Translations under genes and position numbers: made by a program
The notes under the pieces: model-generated
The model's input: only the letters and a program-made list of their open reading frames with translations
Database searches by the model: none
What the model was told of the DNA's origin: nothing
Assembly (NCBI GenBank): GCA_017965445.1
Contig: JAGCPZ010000075.1
Location: 1 to 52,829, forward strand
Reading direction: 5' to 3'
Source of the DNA: Fibrobacter sp.
GTDB taxonomy: Bacteria > Fibrobacterota > Fibrobacteria > Fibrobacterales > Fibrobacteraceae
DNA length: 52,829 nt
Part shown: positions 22,024-31,500 of the stretch, in pieces
Position numbering within the stretch: the stretch's first letter is position 1
How the letters are laid out: each line of letters begins with the position of its first letter

Positions 22024-24657
22024 TTAAGCTTCTCCAAACTTTTCGCGGCAGAGTTTTTCTACTTCTTCCAGACGAGATTTGATTTCCGGATTATCCGGAT
22101 TCTTCTTGGCAAGGTCCGAATAAATTTCCAAGGCCTTGTTATACACGCCTTGTTCCATGTAGATGTCGGCAAGTGTCGCTGTATTCAGGCTTTCGTCTAA
22201 ATCGGCGGCACCACGGGACAAAGGAGCATCTGCGTTATTGACTAAGCTTGCAGAAACTTCGTCATCGGAATCACCGGACATCAAATAATCGACGCCCTTG
22301 TTGCTTGGCTTATCAGTTTCTTGCAATGAATCGTCTTCGTCAAAGAGTCCCTTGAACGCATTGGAAACTTCAGAATCGATAGAATCCAAATCTGTAGAAG
22401 GTGTTGCTTCTGCGACTTCTCTTACAGGTGCTGGTTCCGCCGCCGCCGTTTGTTCGGGAGTTGTTTCTTCCGGCAAATCATTGTCTTTACCAAAGATGCT
22501 GTCAAAGGATTCATCGACGCTTTCCTTGACGGATTCCTCTTCGATTTGAGCGCTTGTCGCTTCTTGGCTCAATGGTTCATCAACAGGAGCGGCGGCAACG
22601 AATCCGTTTTTATTTTCTTCGGGCAACGAGAGATCGTCTTCGTTACCGAACATCGATGCAAATGCGCCCCCCATTTCGTTTGCGAGATTGTCGTCTTCTT
22701 TGGCGGGCTCTGCAAATGTTTCCGCAGTCGGTTGGGCGACAGGTTCAGCAATTCCGGCTGATTCTGTAGCTGGCTCGGATTCGGCAACACCCTTTGATTC
22801 TTCGTCGCCAAACAGTGCGTCAAAAGCACCATCCACACTTACGGAAAGGTCTTCCGAGATGCTTGAAGATTCTTCTGGTTGAGCGGCGACATTTTCAGTT
22901 TGCGCGACAACTTCTTCAGGTTGAGCAATTTCTTCTGGTTCTGCAAGAGGTTCTTCAGCCTCGGCAACGGGAGCGCTTTCTTCGGCAATATTGTCTTCTA
23001 TGTCGGAGAAATCCATGTGCGTCGATGGAATTGCGCTTTCTTCGGCAAGAGTATTTTCTTCGGTTGCAGCTGCGGCATCTTCGCTAACAGGTTCCGCAAG
23101 GTCAAGAGAAGAAGTTTCCGCCGGTTCATCACCTAAGCTGAAATCGGCATCGGCAGATTTTTCAAACAGTCCACCAAAGGATTCTTCTGCTGCAGGTTCT
23201 TCGGACGGAGCATCTTGTGCTTCGGCTAACAATTCGCTTGAAGTTTCTTCTACAGACAAGTTCTCTGCGGGAGATTCTTCAATGGATGCTTGTTCTGCAG
23301 GCTTTTCTTCAGGAAGTTCGTCATCCCCGAAAATCGACGAGAAAGCGTCATCGACGTTTGTCGCCTTGTCTTCTTCCTTCGGTGCTTCGGTAATTTGTTC
23401 TGATTCTGCGTCAGAGAAATCCATGTGCGTCGATGGAATTACACCTTCTTCGACAGAACTAGTCTCTGTTGCAGGCGTTTCGTCTAAACTAAATTCAGCA
23501 TCGGCAGATTTTTCAAAGAGTCCACCTGACGATTCTTCAGATTTCGTTTCTTCAGGCAGTTCGTCATCGCCCAAAAGTGAAGAGAATGCATCATCGACGT
23601 TTGTCGCCTTGTCTTCTTCCTTTGGCGCTTCGGGAGTCGGGCTCCACTCTTCAATGGAAACGTTTTCTTCCGAGGGCTTTTCGTCTAAAGATAAACTCTC
23701 AGCAGACGCTTCTTCGGGGAGTTCATCGTCACCCAGAAGCGACGAGAACGCATCATCGACGTTCGTTGCATTGCTCTCGGCATCGATTGGTTGATCTTCA
23801 ATGTTCGAGTCTTCAATGTTAAAAGTTTCTTCGGACTTGGGGGCTTCGTCTTGGCTCGGAGCCGGCACAGACGAGAACAGAGACGACGCAACAATGCCGG
23901 TTGCTGCGGCGGCGGCAACTCCGGTTCCGTTCAATTCTGTTGTATCAAGATCGTCATCACCACCCAAAATACCTGTAATGGCAGAGGACACTTCGGATGT
24001 ACTCAAAACGTTGCCATCGAAACTTGGATCTTGGATTTCTTCAGTGTTTTCGGCGTTTTCACCCGATGCAGAATTCAAGGAATTCAGCAAGTCGTTCATC
24101 GAAGAATCGTTTTCGTCATCAGCATTCGAAATGGATGCAGCCAAATTCGCAAAGACGTTTTCTTCTCCGCCAAATTCTGCATTTTCAGAATCGGAATTCA
24201 AGTCCATCGTGAACGGACTGTCGTCTTCCATCGGCGCAGCGGCCATTGCGGCCTGTTCTTCTTCCGTCAGTACATCGTATTCGTCTTTCCAGAACGGATC
24301 AAGGGGATCCATATCATGGACACGGCGGAAGCAGGCGTTACGTTCGGCTATTTTCCCTAGCTGATCGTAAGACTCCCCCATCTTCTTGTGGGCAGAAAGG
24401 CAGAACGGGTCCTTGGCAAGAACCTTCTTGTATTCGGAGACGCTACCGGCAAAATCCTTTTGAATGGTAAGAATTTTTGCCCGAACCAACATCGCCGGAA
24501 CATCGGACGGTGATGCAGCCAAAGCAGCATCTACATGATTCAAAGCGGCCTCGAAGTCGCCTGTGGCAAGTTCCATATCAGCAAGCCAAGCAAGGGCTTG
24601 TGAACGACCTTTGTTCTTTTTTATAGTCTTTTTCAGAGAATCCAACGATACAGCCAT
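22024..24657 (-). CDS. Long acidic TPR protein with repeated linear motifs
   Basis: 877 residues without a signal peptide. Two TPR blocks frame it: about 1-135 (LAWLADMELATGDFEAALNHVDAAL...) and the last ~55 residues (TATLADIYMEQGVYNKALEIYSDLAKKNPD). Between them ~650 residues are acidic and low in complexity, with at least seven degenerate copies of a DDAFSSLLGDDELPEE motif and repeats of FEKSADAEFSLDE and IPSTHMDFSD. It looks like a disordered scaffold that offers several equal docking sites. It overlaps the Trm112 stop by one base and abuts pilT, so a link to pilus function (an analogue of FimV-type scaffolds) is plausible but unproven. Confidence 0.72.
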   Translation of the reverse strand: MAVSLDSLKKTIKKNKGRSQALAWLADMELATGDFEAALNHVDAALAASPSDVPAMLVRAKILTIQKDFAGSVSEYKKVLAKDPFCLSAHKKMGESYDQLGKIAERNACFRRVHDMDPLDPFWKDEYDVLTEEEQAAMAAAPMEDDSPFTMDLNSDSENAEFGGEENVFANLAASISNADDENDSSMNDLLNSLNSASGENAENTEEIQDPSFDGNVLSTSEVSSAITGILGGDDDLDTTELNGTGVAAAAATGIVASSLFSSVPAPSQDEAPKSEETFNIEDSNIEDQPIDAESNATNVDDAFSSLLGDDELPEEASAESLSLDEKPSEENVSIEEWSPTPEAPKEEDKATNVDDAFSSLLGDDELPEETKSEESSGGLFEKSADAEFSLDETPATETSSVEEGVIPSTHMDFSDAESEQITEAPKEEDKATNVDDAFSSIFGDDELPEEKPAEQASIEESPAENLSVEETSSELLAEAQDAPSEEPAAEESFGGLFEKSADADFSLGDEPAETSSLDLAEPVSEDAAAATEENTLAEESAIPSTHMDFSDIEDNIAEESAPVAEAEEPLAEPEEIAQPEEVVAQTENVAAQPEESSSISEDLSVSVDGAFDALFGDEESKGVAESEPATESAGIAEPVAQPTAETFAEPAKEDDNLANEMGGAFASMFGNEDDLSLPEENKNGFVAAAPVDEPLSQEATSAQIEEESVKESVDESFDSIFGKDNDLPEETTPEQTAAAEPAPVREVAEATPSTDLDSIDSEVSNAFKGLFDEDDSLQETDKPSNKGVDYLMSGDSDDEVSASLVNNADAPLSRGAADLDESLNTATLADIYMEQGVYNKALEIYSDLAKKNPDNPEIKSRLEEVEKLCREKFGEA

Positions 24658-24914
24658 TATTTCTCCAATGGAAGAAGAATAGCTTCATCCGCTAAAAGTA
24701 CAGGAATTCCTTCACGAACCGGATAGACTCGCGAACCATCGGGAGTCGTCAGCGCTTCAGTCAAGGGCTCAGTAATTACTTCGCCGGCAACATTTTTGAG
24801 GGTGCCAGCCTTAATAGCATTGTTCAAACGAGCGATGCAATCCTCTGCGGCCTCGGCGAGAGATTCACGTGTTTCTGGGCAGCAAAGAATACTTAACAAT
24901 TTTGAATCGAGCAT
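24657..24914 (-). CDS. Trm112-family small protein
   Basis: 85 residues. LDSKLLSILCCPETRESL at the start and VYPVREGIPVLLADEAI near the end are the hallmarks of bacterial Trm112/YcaR proteins, here with an insert (NNAIKAGTLKNVAGEVITEP) in the middle. In eukaryotes and archaea Trm112 activates methyltransferases; bacterial roles are little known. AAAGG precedes the ATG. The stop overlaps the next start as TAATG. A perfect hairpin lies just upstream. Confidence 0.82.
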   Translation of the reverse strand: MLDSKLLSILCCPETRESLAEAAEDCIARLNNAIKAGTLKNVAGEVITEPLTEALTTPDGSRVYPVREGIPVLLADEAILLPLEK

Positions 24915-24927
24915 AAAACCTTTTAAA

Positions 24928-24955
24928 GATGTTATTTCATAAAAAAAATAACATC
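24928..24955 (-). terminator. Hairpin in the leader of the Trm112 gene
   Basis: GATGTTATTT (24928-24937) and AAATAACATC (24946-24955) form a perfect 10-bp A/T-rich stem in the 62-bp gap between the GT2 gene and Trm112, ending 14 nt before the start codon. The T-run after it on the minus strand is short, so it may reduce rather than end read-through, or control translation. Confidence 0.45.
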
Positions 24956-24976
24956 ATTTTTACAAAAAAAGCAAAC

Positions 24977-26629
24977 TTAACGAAGATATTTAAGGTTTAC
25001 GAGGGCAAAATTGCCGTTTTTTCCGTTTCCTATGAGTAAAAACACACACATTCCCAGTTTGTCGAGCCAGTTGATGTCGAAATTTTCGCGATAACCGGAG
25101 AAATTGGAGACAACGAGGAGTTCTCGGCAGCCTGTACGGTTGCAGATGTTTTCCATCTGAGAAAGCGGCCCTAAAAGGTGTTGGCGGTTCTCTTCAGAGA
25201 GATTTTCGGGTTCGCTGCTCACGCAACCGAGGATTTCGATTCCAGGAATCACGTTGTAGCTGTCGAACCAGTTGTTGAGGGAATCCTCGCGACCACCGAG
25301 CAAAATGGAACGATGGCGTTTTTTCGCGAAGATGCGATAGAAATAGTTTATCCAGAACGCAATGCGACGCCAGGCGAGCAAGGCAAACGGGATAAAGAGG
25401 CTTGAGCAAACAGAAAGTGCAATCCAATGGGATTCGTACGGTAAAATACGGATGCCTTCATCCACAATGGGAGTTTGGGTAAAATAACGGAAAGCACAAT
25501 AACCACCGACTGTAAGCAGGTTCAGCGGTATCAAATAACGCAAGAACTTGTCGCCCTTGAGGCTCGATTCCGTGTATTCCCCACGGAACATGAGGAATAC
25601 CAGATTCATGATGATAACTAGAGCGGCAAGCCACCAGTCTTCAACGATATTGTTCTTGAAAAAGATAGGACGTTCCGAACAATCTAAACACGGCAGGTTG
25701 ATGAACGTTTCGTAACTAAAGAAAAACATCGTCCAAATGGCGATAACGCCCATATCCAGGAACATTTTCCAGAACTTCGGAATGAGGCGCGAGAACATAC
25801 CCACAAAAGCGGCGAACAAGATACCGAACGATACGAGAAAATTCGGGACAAAATAAAGGTCCTTGTGCTTTTTTACGAAAATGAGCATCGCCTTGTAGAA
25901 GTCCACGTAGGAACCCCAGCGGCGCGTGCGGCAGCTTTGGCCTTTAAAATGCAAAATATTCGTGACCGGCGTGTAGTAATTGTGAAGCCCAATCTGCTTT
26001 GTGCGGAAACAGAGGTCCAGGTCTTCACCGTACATGAAGAAGTCTTCGTCAAAGCCGTTCAACTTTTCATAGACATCGCGGCGAATGCAGAAGAACGAAC
26101 CACTCACCGCATCGACTTCAATCATTTCGTCGGGGTCCGCGAAAGTCATGTTGTAACTTGCAAGCGTCTTGTTCTTCGGAAAAAGTGCAGCAAGACCAAT
26201 CGTCTTGGAAACGGCAGAAACGATTGTCGGGAACGAACGGCGGCATGCCCACTGGAGCGTTCCATCTTCGTTCAAGATGCGGCAACCGACTGTGCCTGCT
26301 TCCGGGTGCTCTTCCATGAACTTGAGCATTTCGCGGAAGGCGTTCTTCGAGATAATCGTATCGGGATTGATGAAAAACAGATACGGCTTGGTAGCATGCT
26401 TTTCGGCGAGGTTACAGCCTTTACCAAAGCCCAAGTTTTCCTTGGAGTCCAGCCATTCCACTTCGGGGAAGAAATTCTTGATTTCGGGAATTATCGGCTC
26501 GTTGGAACCGTTGTCCAAAACGATAATCTGCGAATCAATCCCTTCGCACGCGTCACGCACGGACTTCAAGCACGCCGGAATGAAATCACAAGAGTTATAA
26601 GCAATGATAATGACTGAACAGGAAAGCAT
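24977..26629 (-). CDS. GT2 glycosyltransferase fused to a membrane/CoA-binding-like region
   Basis: 550 residues. Residues 1-~240 are a rhamnosyltransferase-like GT2 domain (SVIIIAYNSCDFIPACLKSV, LDNGSNEP, FFINPDTII, CRRSFPT). About five hydrophobic helices follow (about 265-430). The last ~110 residues (RHRSILLGGREDSLNNW..., VIPGIEILGCVSSEPE, CRELLVVSNF) resemble the nucleotide-binding-fold region of polyprenyl-phosphate glycosylphosphotransferases (CoA_binding_3 type), but the catalytic sugar-transferase domain is absent. Probably a membrane-bound envelope polysaccharide enzyme; the C-terminal call is by pattern. Confidence 0.8.
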   Translation of the reverse strand: MLSCSVIIIAYNSCDFIPACLKSVRDACEGIDSQIIVLDNGSNEPIIPEIKNFFPEVEWLDSKENLGFGKGCNLAEKHATKPYLFFINPDTIISKNAFREMLKFMEEHPEAGTVGCRILNEDGTLQWACRRSFPTIVSAVSKTIGLAALFPKNKTLASYNMTFADPDEMIEVDAVSGSFFCIRRDVYEKLNGFDEDFFMYGEDLDLCFRTKQIGLHNYYTPVTNILHFKGQSCRTRRWGSYVDFYKAMLIFVKKHKDLYFVPNFLVSFGILFAAFVGMFSRLIPKFWKMFLDMGVIAIWTMFFFSYETFINLPCLDCSERPIFFKNNIVEDWWLAALVIIMNLVFLMFRGEYTESSLKGDKFLRYLIPLNLLTVGGYCAFRYFTQTPIVDEGIRILPYESHWIALSVCSSLFIPFALLAWRRIAFWINYFYRIFAKKRHRSILLGGREDSLNNWFDSYNVIPGIEILGCVSSEPENLSEENRQHLLGPLSQMENICNRTGCRELLVVSNFSGYRENFDINWLDKLGMCVFLLIGNGKNGNFALVNLKYLR

Positions 26630-26706
26630 GAGTTAGTAGTCGGTAGGAAGTAGACAGTAGGAAGTAGGAAGTGGTTAGTAGGGTTTAGGATGTAGTCCGT
26701 AACATT
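26630..26706. repeat. Family C tract
   Basis: Words AGTAGACAGTAGGAAGTAGG, AAGTGGTTAGTAGGG and TTTAGGATGTAG lie between the GT2 start and the family A pair. A mirror-like tract (CCTAATCCCTAACACCTAAT and following words) is at 26824-26858 on the other side of the pair. Confidence 0.55.
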
Positions 26707-26797
26707 GTCATCCTGAGCGAAGCCGTTAGGCGAAGTCGAAGGATCCAGAGCATTCCTAACTTAACTGGATCCTTCACGCTTACGCGTTCAGGATGAC
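26707..26797. repeat. Two family A repeats facing each other (cruciform)
   Basis: 26707-26748 reads GTCATCCTGAGCGAAG, inner GCC/GTTA/GGC, ending AAGGATCCAG; after 16 bp, 26765-26797 reads CTGGATCCTTC, inner ACGC/TTAC/GCGT, ending TCAGGATGAC. The outer words are reverse complements, so the whole 91 bp can fold as one long stem with two different inner hairpins. Other family A copies: 38119, 44600, 50056, 50175. Confidence 0.75.
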
Positions 26798-26857
26798 GGC
26801 AAGCAGCAACGCTGCGATTACAAAACCTAATCCCTAACACCTAATACCTAAACCCTA

Positions 26858-27571
26858 TCAAGCGAGGCCGAGGCGAAGCTTGAGCACTAGGAAGAAAGCT
26901 TCGGAGATGATTCCGCCGCTCATCTTGGAGGTTCCGCGGGTGCGGTCCGTAAAGATGATGGGAATTTCCTTCACGCGGAGCCCCTTCTTCCAAATCTTGA
27001 AAGTCGTTTCAATCTGGAAGCAATAGCCGTCGCTCTTCATCTTGTCGAGGTTCAAGGCCTGTAAAGCTTCACGGCGGAAGCACTTGAAGCCGCCTGTCGC
27101 ATCGCTAATCGGAAGGCCCGTCACAATGCGGGTATAGACGTTTGCGCCATAGCTGAGGATTAGACGGCGGAGGTCCCAGTTCACCACGCTGATGCGGCGA
27201 TTCTGGTAACGGCTGCCGAGAACGAGGTCGGCATCTTCGGCAGTTTCCAAAAAGCGGTTCAGGTCTGTCGGCGCATGGCTAAAGTCGGCATCCATCTCGA
27301 ACACGCGTTCGTAATCGCGTTCGAGGGCCCACTTGAAGCCCATCACGTACGCAGAACCCAATCCCATCTTACCCTTGCGGCGGAGCAAATGGATTCTGGG
27401 ATTCTTGTCTGCTTCGGCTTGGACAAGGTCTCCCGTACCGTCCGGGGAACCGTCATCCACCACCAAAATTTCAAGACATTGATTCTGTTCCAAAATAGCC
27501 GACATAATCAGGAGAATATTCTCCTTCTCATTGTAGGTCGGAACAATCACCAAACTCTTAGGGAACTCCAT
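26858..27571 (-). CDS. Polyprenyl-phosphate mannose synthase-like GT2
   Basis: 237 residues from the ATG at 27571, which has GAGG 7 nt upstream; an in-frame GTG 4 codons earlier is less likely. Motifs of the DPM1-type GT2 group: IVPTYNEKENI, VVDDGSPDGTG, KMGLGSAYVMGFKWA, FEMDADFSHAP, SDATGGFKCFRREAL and FTDRTRGTSKM. There is no C-terminal membrane anchor. It should move mannose (or another hexose) from GDP-sugar to a polyprenyl phosphate, making a lipid-linked donor for membrane glycosyltransferases such as the DUF2723 protein two genes upstream. The donor sugar is inferred. Confidence 0.85.
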   Translation of the reverse strand: MEFPKSLVIVPTYNEKENILLIMSAILEQNQCLEILVVDDGSPDGTGDLVQAEADKNPRIHLLRRKGKMGLGSAYVMGFKWALERDYERVFEMDADFSHAPTDLNRFLETAEDADLVLGSRYQNRRISVVNWDLRRLILSYGANVYTRIVTGLPISDATGGFKCFRREALQALNLDKMKSDGYCFQIETTFKIWKKGLRVKEIPIIFTDRTRGTSKMSGGIISEAFFLVLKLRLGLA

Positions 27572-27605
27572 TAAATACCTCACTATAACACAAATCTAAC
27601 ACAAA

Positions 27606-28544
27606 TTACAAATCGCCTATCGTCTCGGAAACAGGATACGTGCGTTTTTTGTTGCCATTCATCATTTCGCCCAAGAGGCCCAACGAGAAAAACTGGACGC
27701 TCATTACAAGCGAGAATGCTCCTGCCAACAAAAGCGGACGCACATGCATCGCTCCCGTCTGTATCCATTCATACCCAAAATAGCCACAAACGCCAAGACC
27801 GAAAAGCATAAAGATAAGCCCAATCAATCCAAAAAAGTGTAACGGCTTCGAAGAGAAACTGCGCATGAACATCAGCGAAACGAGATCGAGGAACCCGCTC
27901 ACCAAGCGGGAAACGCCGTACTTCGAGACGCCATGAACGCGGGCGCGGTGAGCCACCGGCATTTCGGTAATGCGGAAACCCTGCCACTTGGCCATCACCG
28001 GGATAAAGCGGTGGTAGTCGCCATAAAGCTGGATAAAGCGCACGACGGAACTGCGGTATGCTTTGATGCCACAGTTGAAATCGTGCAGGCGCTTGCCGCA
28101 CACAATCGAGACCGTCAAGTTGAAAAGCTTGGACGGAAGCGTCTTATGCCACGGATCCAAGCGGCGAATCTTCCAGCCGGAGACGAGGTCGTAACCGCTT
28201 TCGAGAATCTTGATCATCTTCGGGATTTCGAGGGGGTCGTCTTGCAAGTCGCCATCCAGCGTAGCGACGTACTTGCCCTTTGCCTTGGAAAAACCGAGAG
28301 CAAGCGCAGCAGCCTTGCCGCAGTTGAACTGGAAACGGTAAGCGCTCATTGCAGAACCAGGACGGATGCCGTAATCCTTGGAAAGATTTTCCACCACTTC
28401 CCAAGTATTGTCGCGGCTACCGTCGTCGATAACGATAACCTCGAACTGCATACCCGTTGGTTCGATGGCTGCCCAAATTTCCTTCATCAACTCAGGAAGA
28501 TTTTCACTTTCTTCCTTAACGGGAATCACCAAGCTCAAATCCAT
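27606..28544 (-). CDS. Membrane-anchored polyprenyl-phosphate GT2 (DPM/ArnC/GtrB-like)
   Basis: 312 residues. The catalytic domain has SLVIPVKEESENLPEL, VIDDGSRDNT, NCGKAAALALGFSKAKG and TLDGDLQDDP, and two C-terminal helices (about 230-255 and 262-290) anchor it, as in GtrB/ArnC-type enzymes that load a sugar on undecaprenyl phosphate. It lies 15 bp after the DUF2723 gene and 34 bp before the mannose-synthase-like gene, so two lipid-sugar donors may be made in this operon. Confidence 0.85.
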   Translation of the reverse strand: MDLSLVIPVKEESENLPELMKEIWAAIEPTGMQFEVIVIDDGSRDNTWEVVENLSKDYGIRPGSAMSAYRFQFNCGKAAALALGFSKAKGKYVATLDGDLQDDPLEIPKMIKILESGYDLVSGWKIRRLDPWHKTLPSKLFNLTVSIVCGKRLHDFNCGIKAYRSSVVRFIQLYGDYHRFIPVMAKWQGFRITEMPVAHRARVHGVSKYGVSRLVSGFLDLVSLMFMRSFSSKPLHFFGLIGLIFMLFGLGVCGYFGYEWIQTGAMHVRPLLLAGAFSLVMSVQFFSLGLLGEMMNGNKKRTYPVSETIGDL

Positions 28545-28559
28545 TGCAAGTCCTCGAAA

Positions 28560-31500
28560 TTATTTAGCTGCTGGAGCCGAATCTGCCTGCGGAATTGGGG
28601 CCGATTCCTCATCGACTTTCAAACCGTCTGTGATTGCTTCAACCTGTTGGAGGCTCATGGCAAGGCGGCTACGCCCCGGAGCGTCATAAGACGGGATGTT
28701 GTCGAGACCGCGTTTCACGACGTCGAGAGCTTTATCCTTCATACCGGCAGATGCATAGACGTAAGATGCAGCCCAGTAGTTACGCCATTCGCTCGGGAAC
28801 TGGTACATACCCTTTTCGAGATACTTGGCAGCGTTTGTGGCAATGCGTTCCACTTCGGCCTTGTCAGCCGAGGTAAACGGCTTCTTCGTGATGAGAGCGC
28901 TAATCTTTTCACGGGCATCGAACGAAATCTGCAAGTAGAGAGAAACGTAGCTGCTGAGGAGACGTTCTGTTTCGGAGTTGATGAATGCAGTTCCATCGCC
29001 GAGGCCACGGAATTTATACACAGTGTCGATGAGTGCGGCAGTCATTTCCGCATCGAATGCGTTCTGCTTCGGCGTGAGGTCGCCCTTTACAAAGTTATAG
29101 ACCATGCCTTCTTGGACCATGTACTTTTCGAGGCCCATGAAGTTCGACATACCGACCGTCGTAGAAATTTCAATCGGTTTATCCATGTTCTGGAGAGCAA
29201 GGTCAATCACGAGCTTGTACTGCGTGAGCATCATGCTACTGCGGTTTCTCTTGGCCCAGTCTGTAAAGGCGTCCCATACTTGGTAATTCACCTTGAACTG
29301 CATAAGCTTGGCGGAATCCGCTTCAGAGAGATTGCCGGCGGCTTCCATCTGGTCGATGCGATCCTTGAGCTTCGGCTTCAGCGATTCGGCACGGCGAACC
29401 CATGTGGACACCTGATGGTTCGGGTTATTGGCGCTGCTATTATCGAGAACCATGTCGTTGTCGATAGTTTCCTTCGTATAGGAAAGCTTGAGAATCGGGT
29501 CGTTCGTGAGCATCTGCTTGATGTACCAGTCCGTGTTGCCCAAGGAAAGGTTCACCACGCGGACGTCCTTGCGGACTCCAGCGACTTCCTGCGCAAACCA
29601 CAACGGGAACGTGTCGTTATCGCCGTTCGTAAAGAGGATGGCGTTCGGACGGCAGCTGTTGAGGAGATTGTAGGCGTAATCCCATGGGACCCAGAGGCCA
29701 GAACGGTCATGTTCCTTGTAGTTGGAAATGCACGGCACAAGGAAGGATACGAGCACGAGGGCAGCTGCAATCGGAGATGCAAAAGCCATCGTCGATGCGG
29801 TTGTCGCAGCAAGCAATACGAGAATGCCAGCACCGATACCGTAAATCATGCTCATGAAAATAAATGCCGGAGTATAGAAGTAGTCACGTTCACGGACTTC
29901 CATGTGGACGGCTTCCGGGAACGGGGCGCGTTGACCGAATCGAGCGAAGCTTTCTTCAATCTTCTGCCAGTTCTTCCAAGCGGTGGTGTTTTCGGCATCG
30001 GTAATATTTTTTTCGAATTCGGCGATTCTTGAAGCCGGAGCATTGTTCATGCGAAGGCGCTCAATGGCTATTTTCGAGAAATCGATTTTCTGGCGAAGGT
30101 CAATCAGTTCATTCGGATCCGGGAGAGACGTAATGCCTGCACCGGCGTTGTTCAGGTCGGCCACGTTACGGGTCATGACGTTCACCCAGTAATCGTGGTC
30201 ACGTTGTTCCATGCGGGTGCCATCGGCAAAGTTGATGTAGAACAAAAGTCCGAGTGAGCAGAGCACATAGAGAGTCGAAAGGAATATGCCTACATGCCTG
30301 TTGCGTTTGCAGACATAGACGCACACAGCGACGATGAGACCGTTAAAGAGCAGGAAGAAGAATAACTGGAACGGGATGTTGTCGCCCATGAACGACATCT
30401 GTGTCGGGAACTTGAATCCCAGACGTTCCACCGGTTCGTTCTCGGAAGCGTCAAATGTATAGACCCCGTTTGCGTAGTTCACGCCACCCACCTTGTAAGG
30501 CAAGTATTGGGCAGTCTGGTAGCCGCCATAGCTCATGCTCGGGAACGCAAGTACTTGGTGAGCGAGCTGCGAACGGCGGTAGAACGCACGGGAAATCATG
30601 CTTTCGGAGCCGTACTGCTTACGTTCGATGAACGCATTGAAAGCGTCCCAGTTTTTACCATCGAAAAGGTTGCCTAGCTGGAGGTTGCCCTGTTCGTCGC
30701 GAATGTTCAGTTCCGGGTCGTTTTCGTCAATCGTCGGGTTGAGTTCCGAACGGATAGGAATGTAAAGGTGCGTGCTGTAGCCGACCAACGCAAAGAAAGC
30801 AAAGGCAAGAGAGAGCTTGAACGCGTTGTTCACTCTCACCGGGAAGGCGGCTCTAATGGCAGGCACAAAGACGATAATAGAAAGGGCCACAAGGCAAAGG
30901 AGCGAAATTTCGATAAACGCAGAAACCATGTAAATCACGGAGCAGAGGAGCGTACCCGTAACCCAAACAGGAATGCGTTCGACAACCTTTCTCGGCTGAG
31001 CGACGAGCAAAAGTACGAATACGGCGGGAACCGTGAGCATCGTGTAGAGGTGGGCACCCACGCCAAGGAACGCGATATAGCAGATGAAGATGAGAATCTT
31101 GTCGCTACCCTCTTCGTCGCGCTTGTTGTACCACACCAAGCCGAGGTAAGAGACTAGCATGAGGATGAGCATGGCGACGCCATAGACTTCTGCTTCGACG
31201 GCGTTGAACCAGAACGTGTCAGAGAACGTGAGGAGGAATCCGGCCACAAGAGCTGCCGTACCGAGCACGAACGTGCGCATCTTGTCCGAAATCTTTTCGG
31301 CCAACGAGTCCGTCTTAAGAACGGTCGCAAGGAGTTCCCATGCAAAAAGGGCCGTCACATAGACTGTTGCCGCAGAACTCACCACGGAGATGTAGTTTAC
31401 GCGCTTTGCAATTTCACCTACGAACGGCAAAAGGAGAATGACCGCACGGGCAAAGAACACAAAGAAAGGTGTTCCAGGAGGATGCGGAATGCCAAGCGTA

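Noticed and set aside
27933..30032. A 699-codon open frame on the plus strand
   Set aside because: It lies opposite the DUF2723 and GT2 genes, whose motifs are unmistakable; its translation is an antisense shadow without domains.
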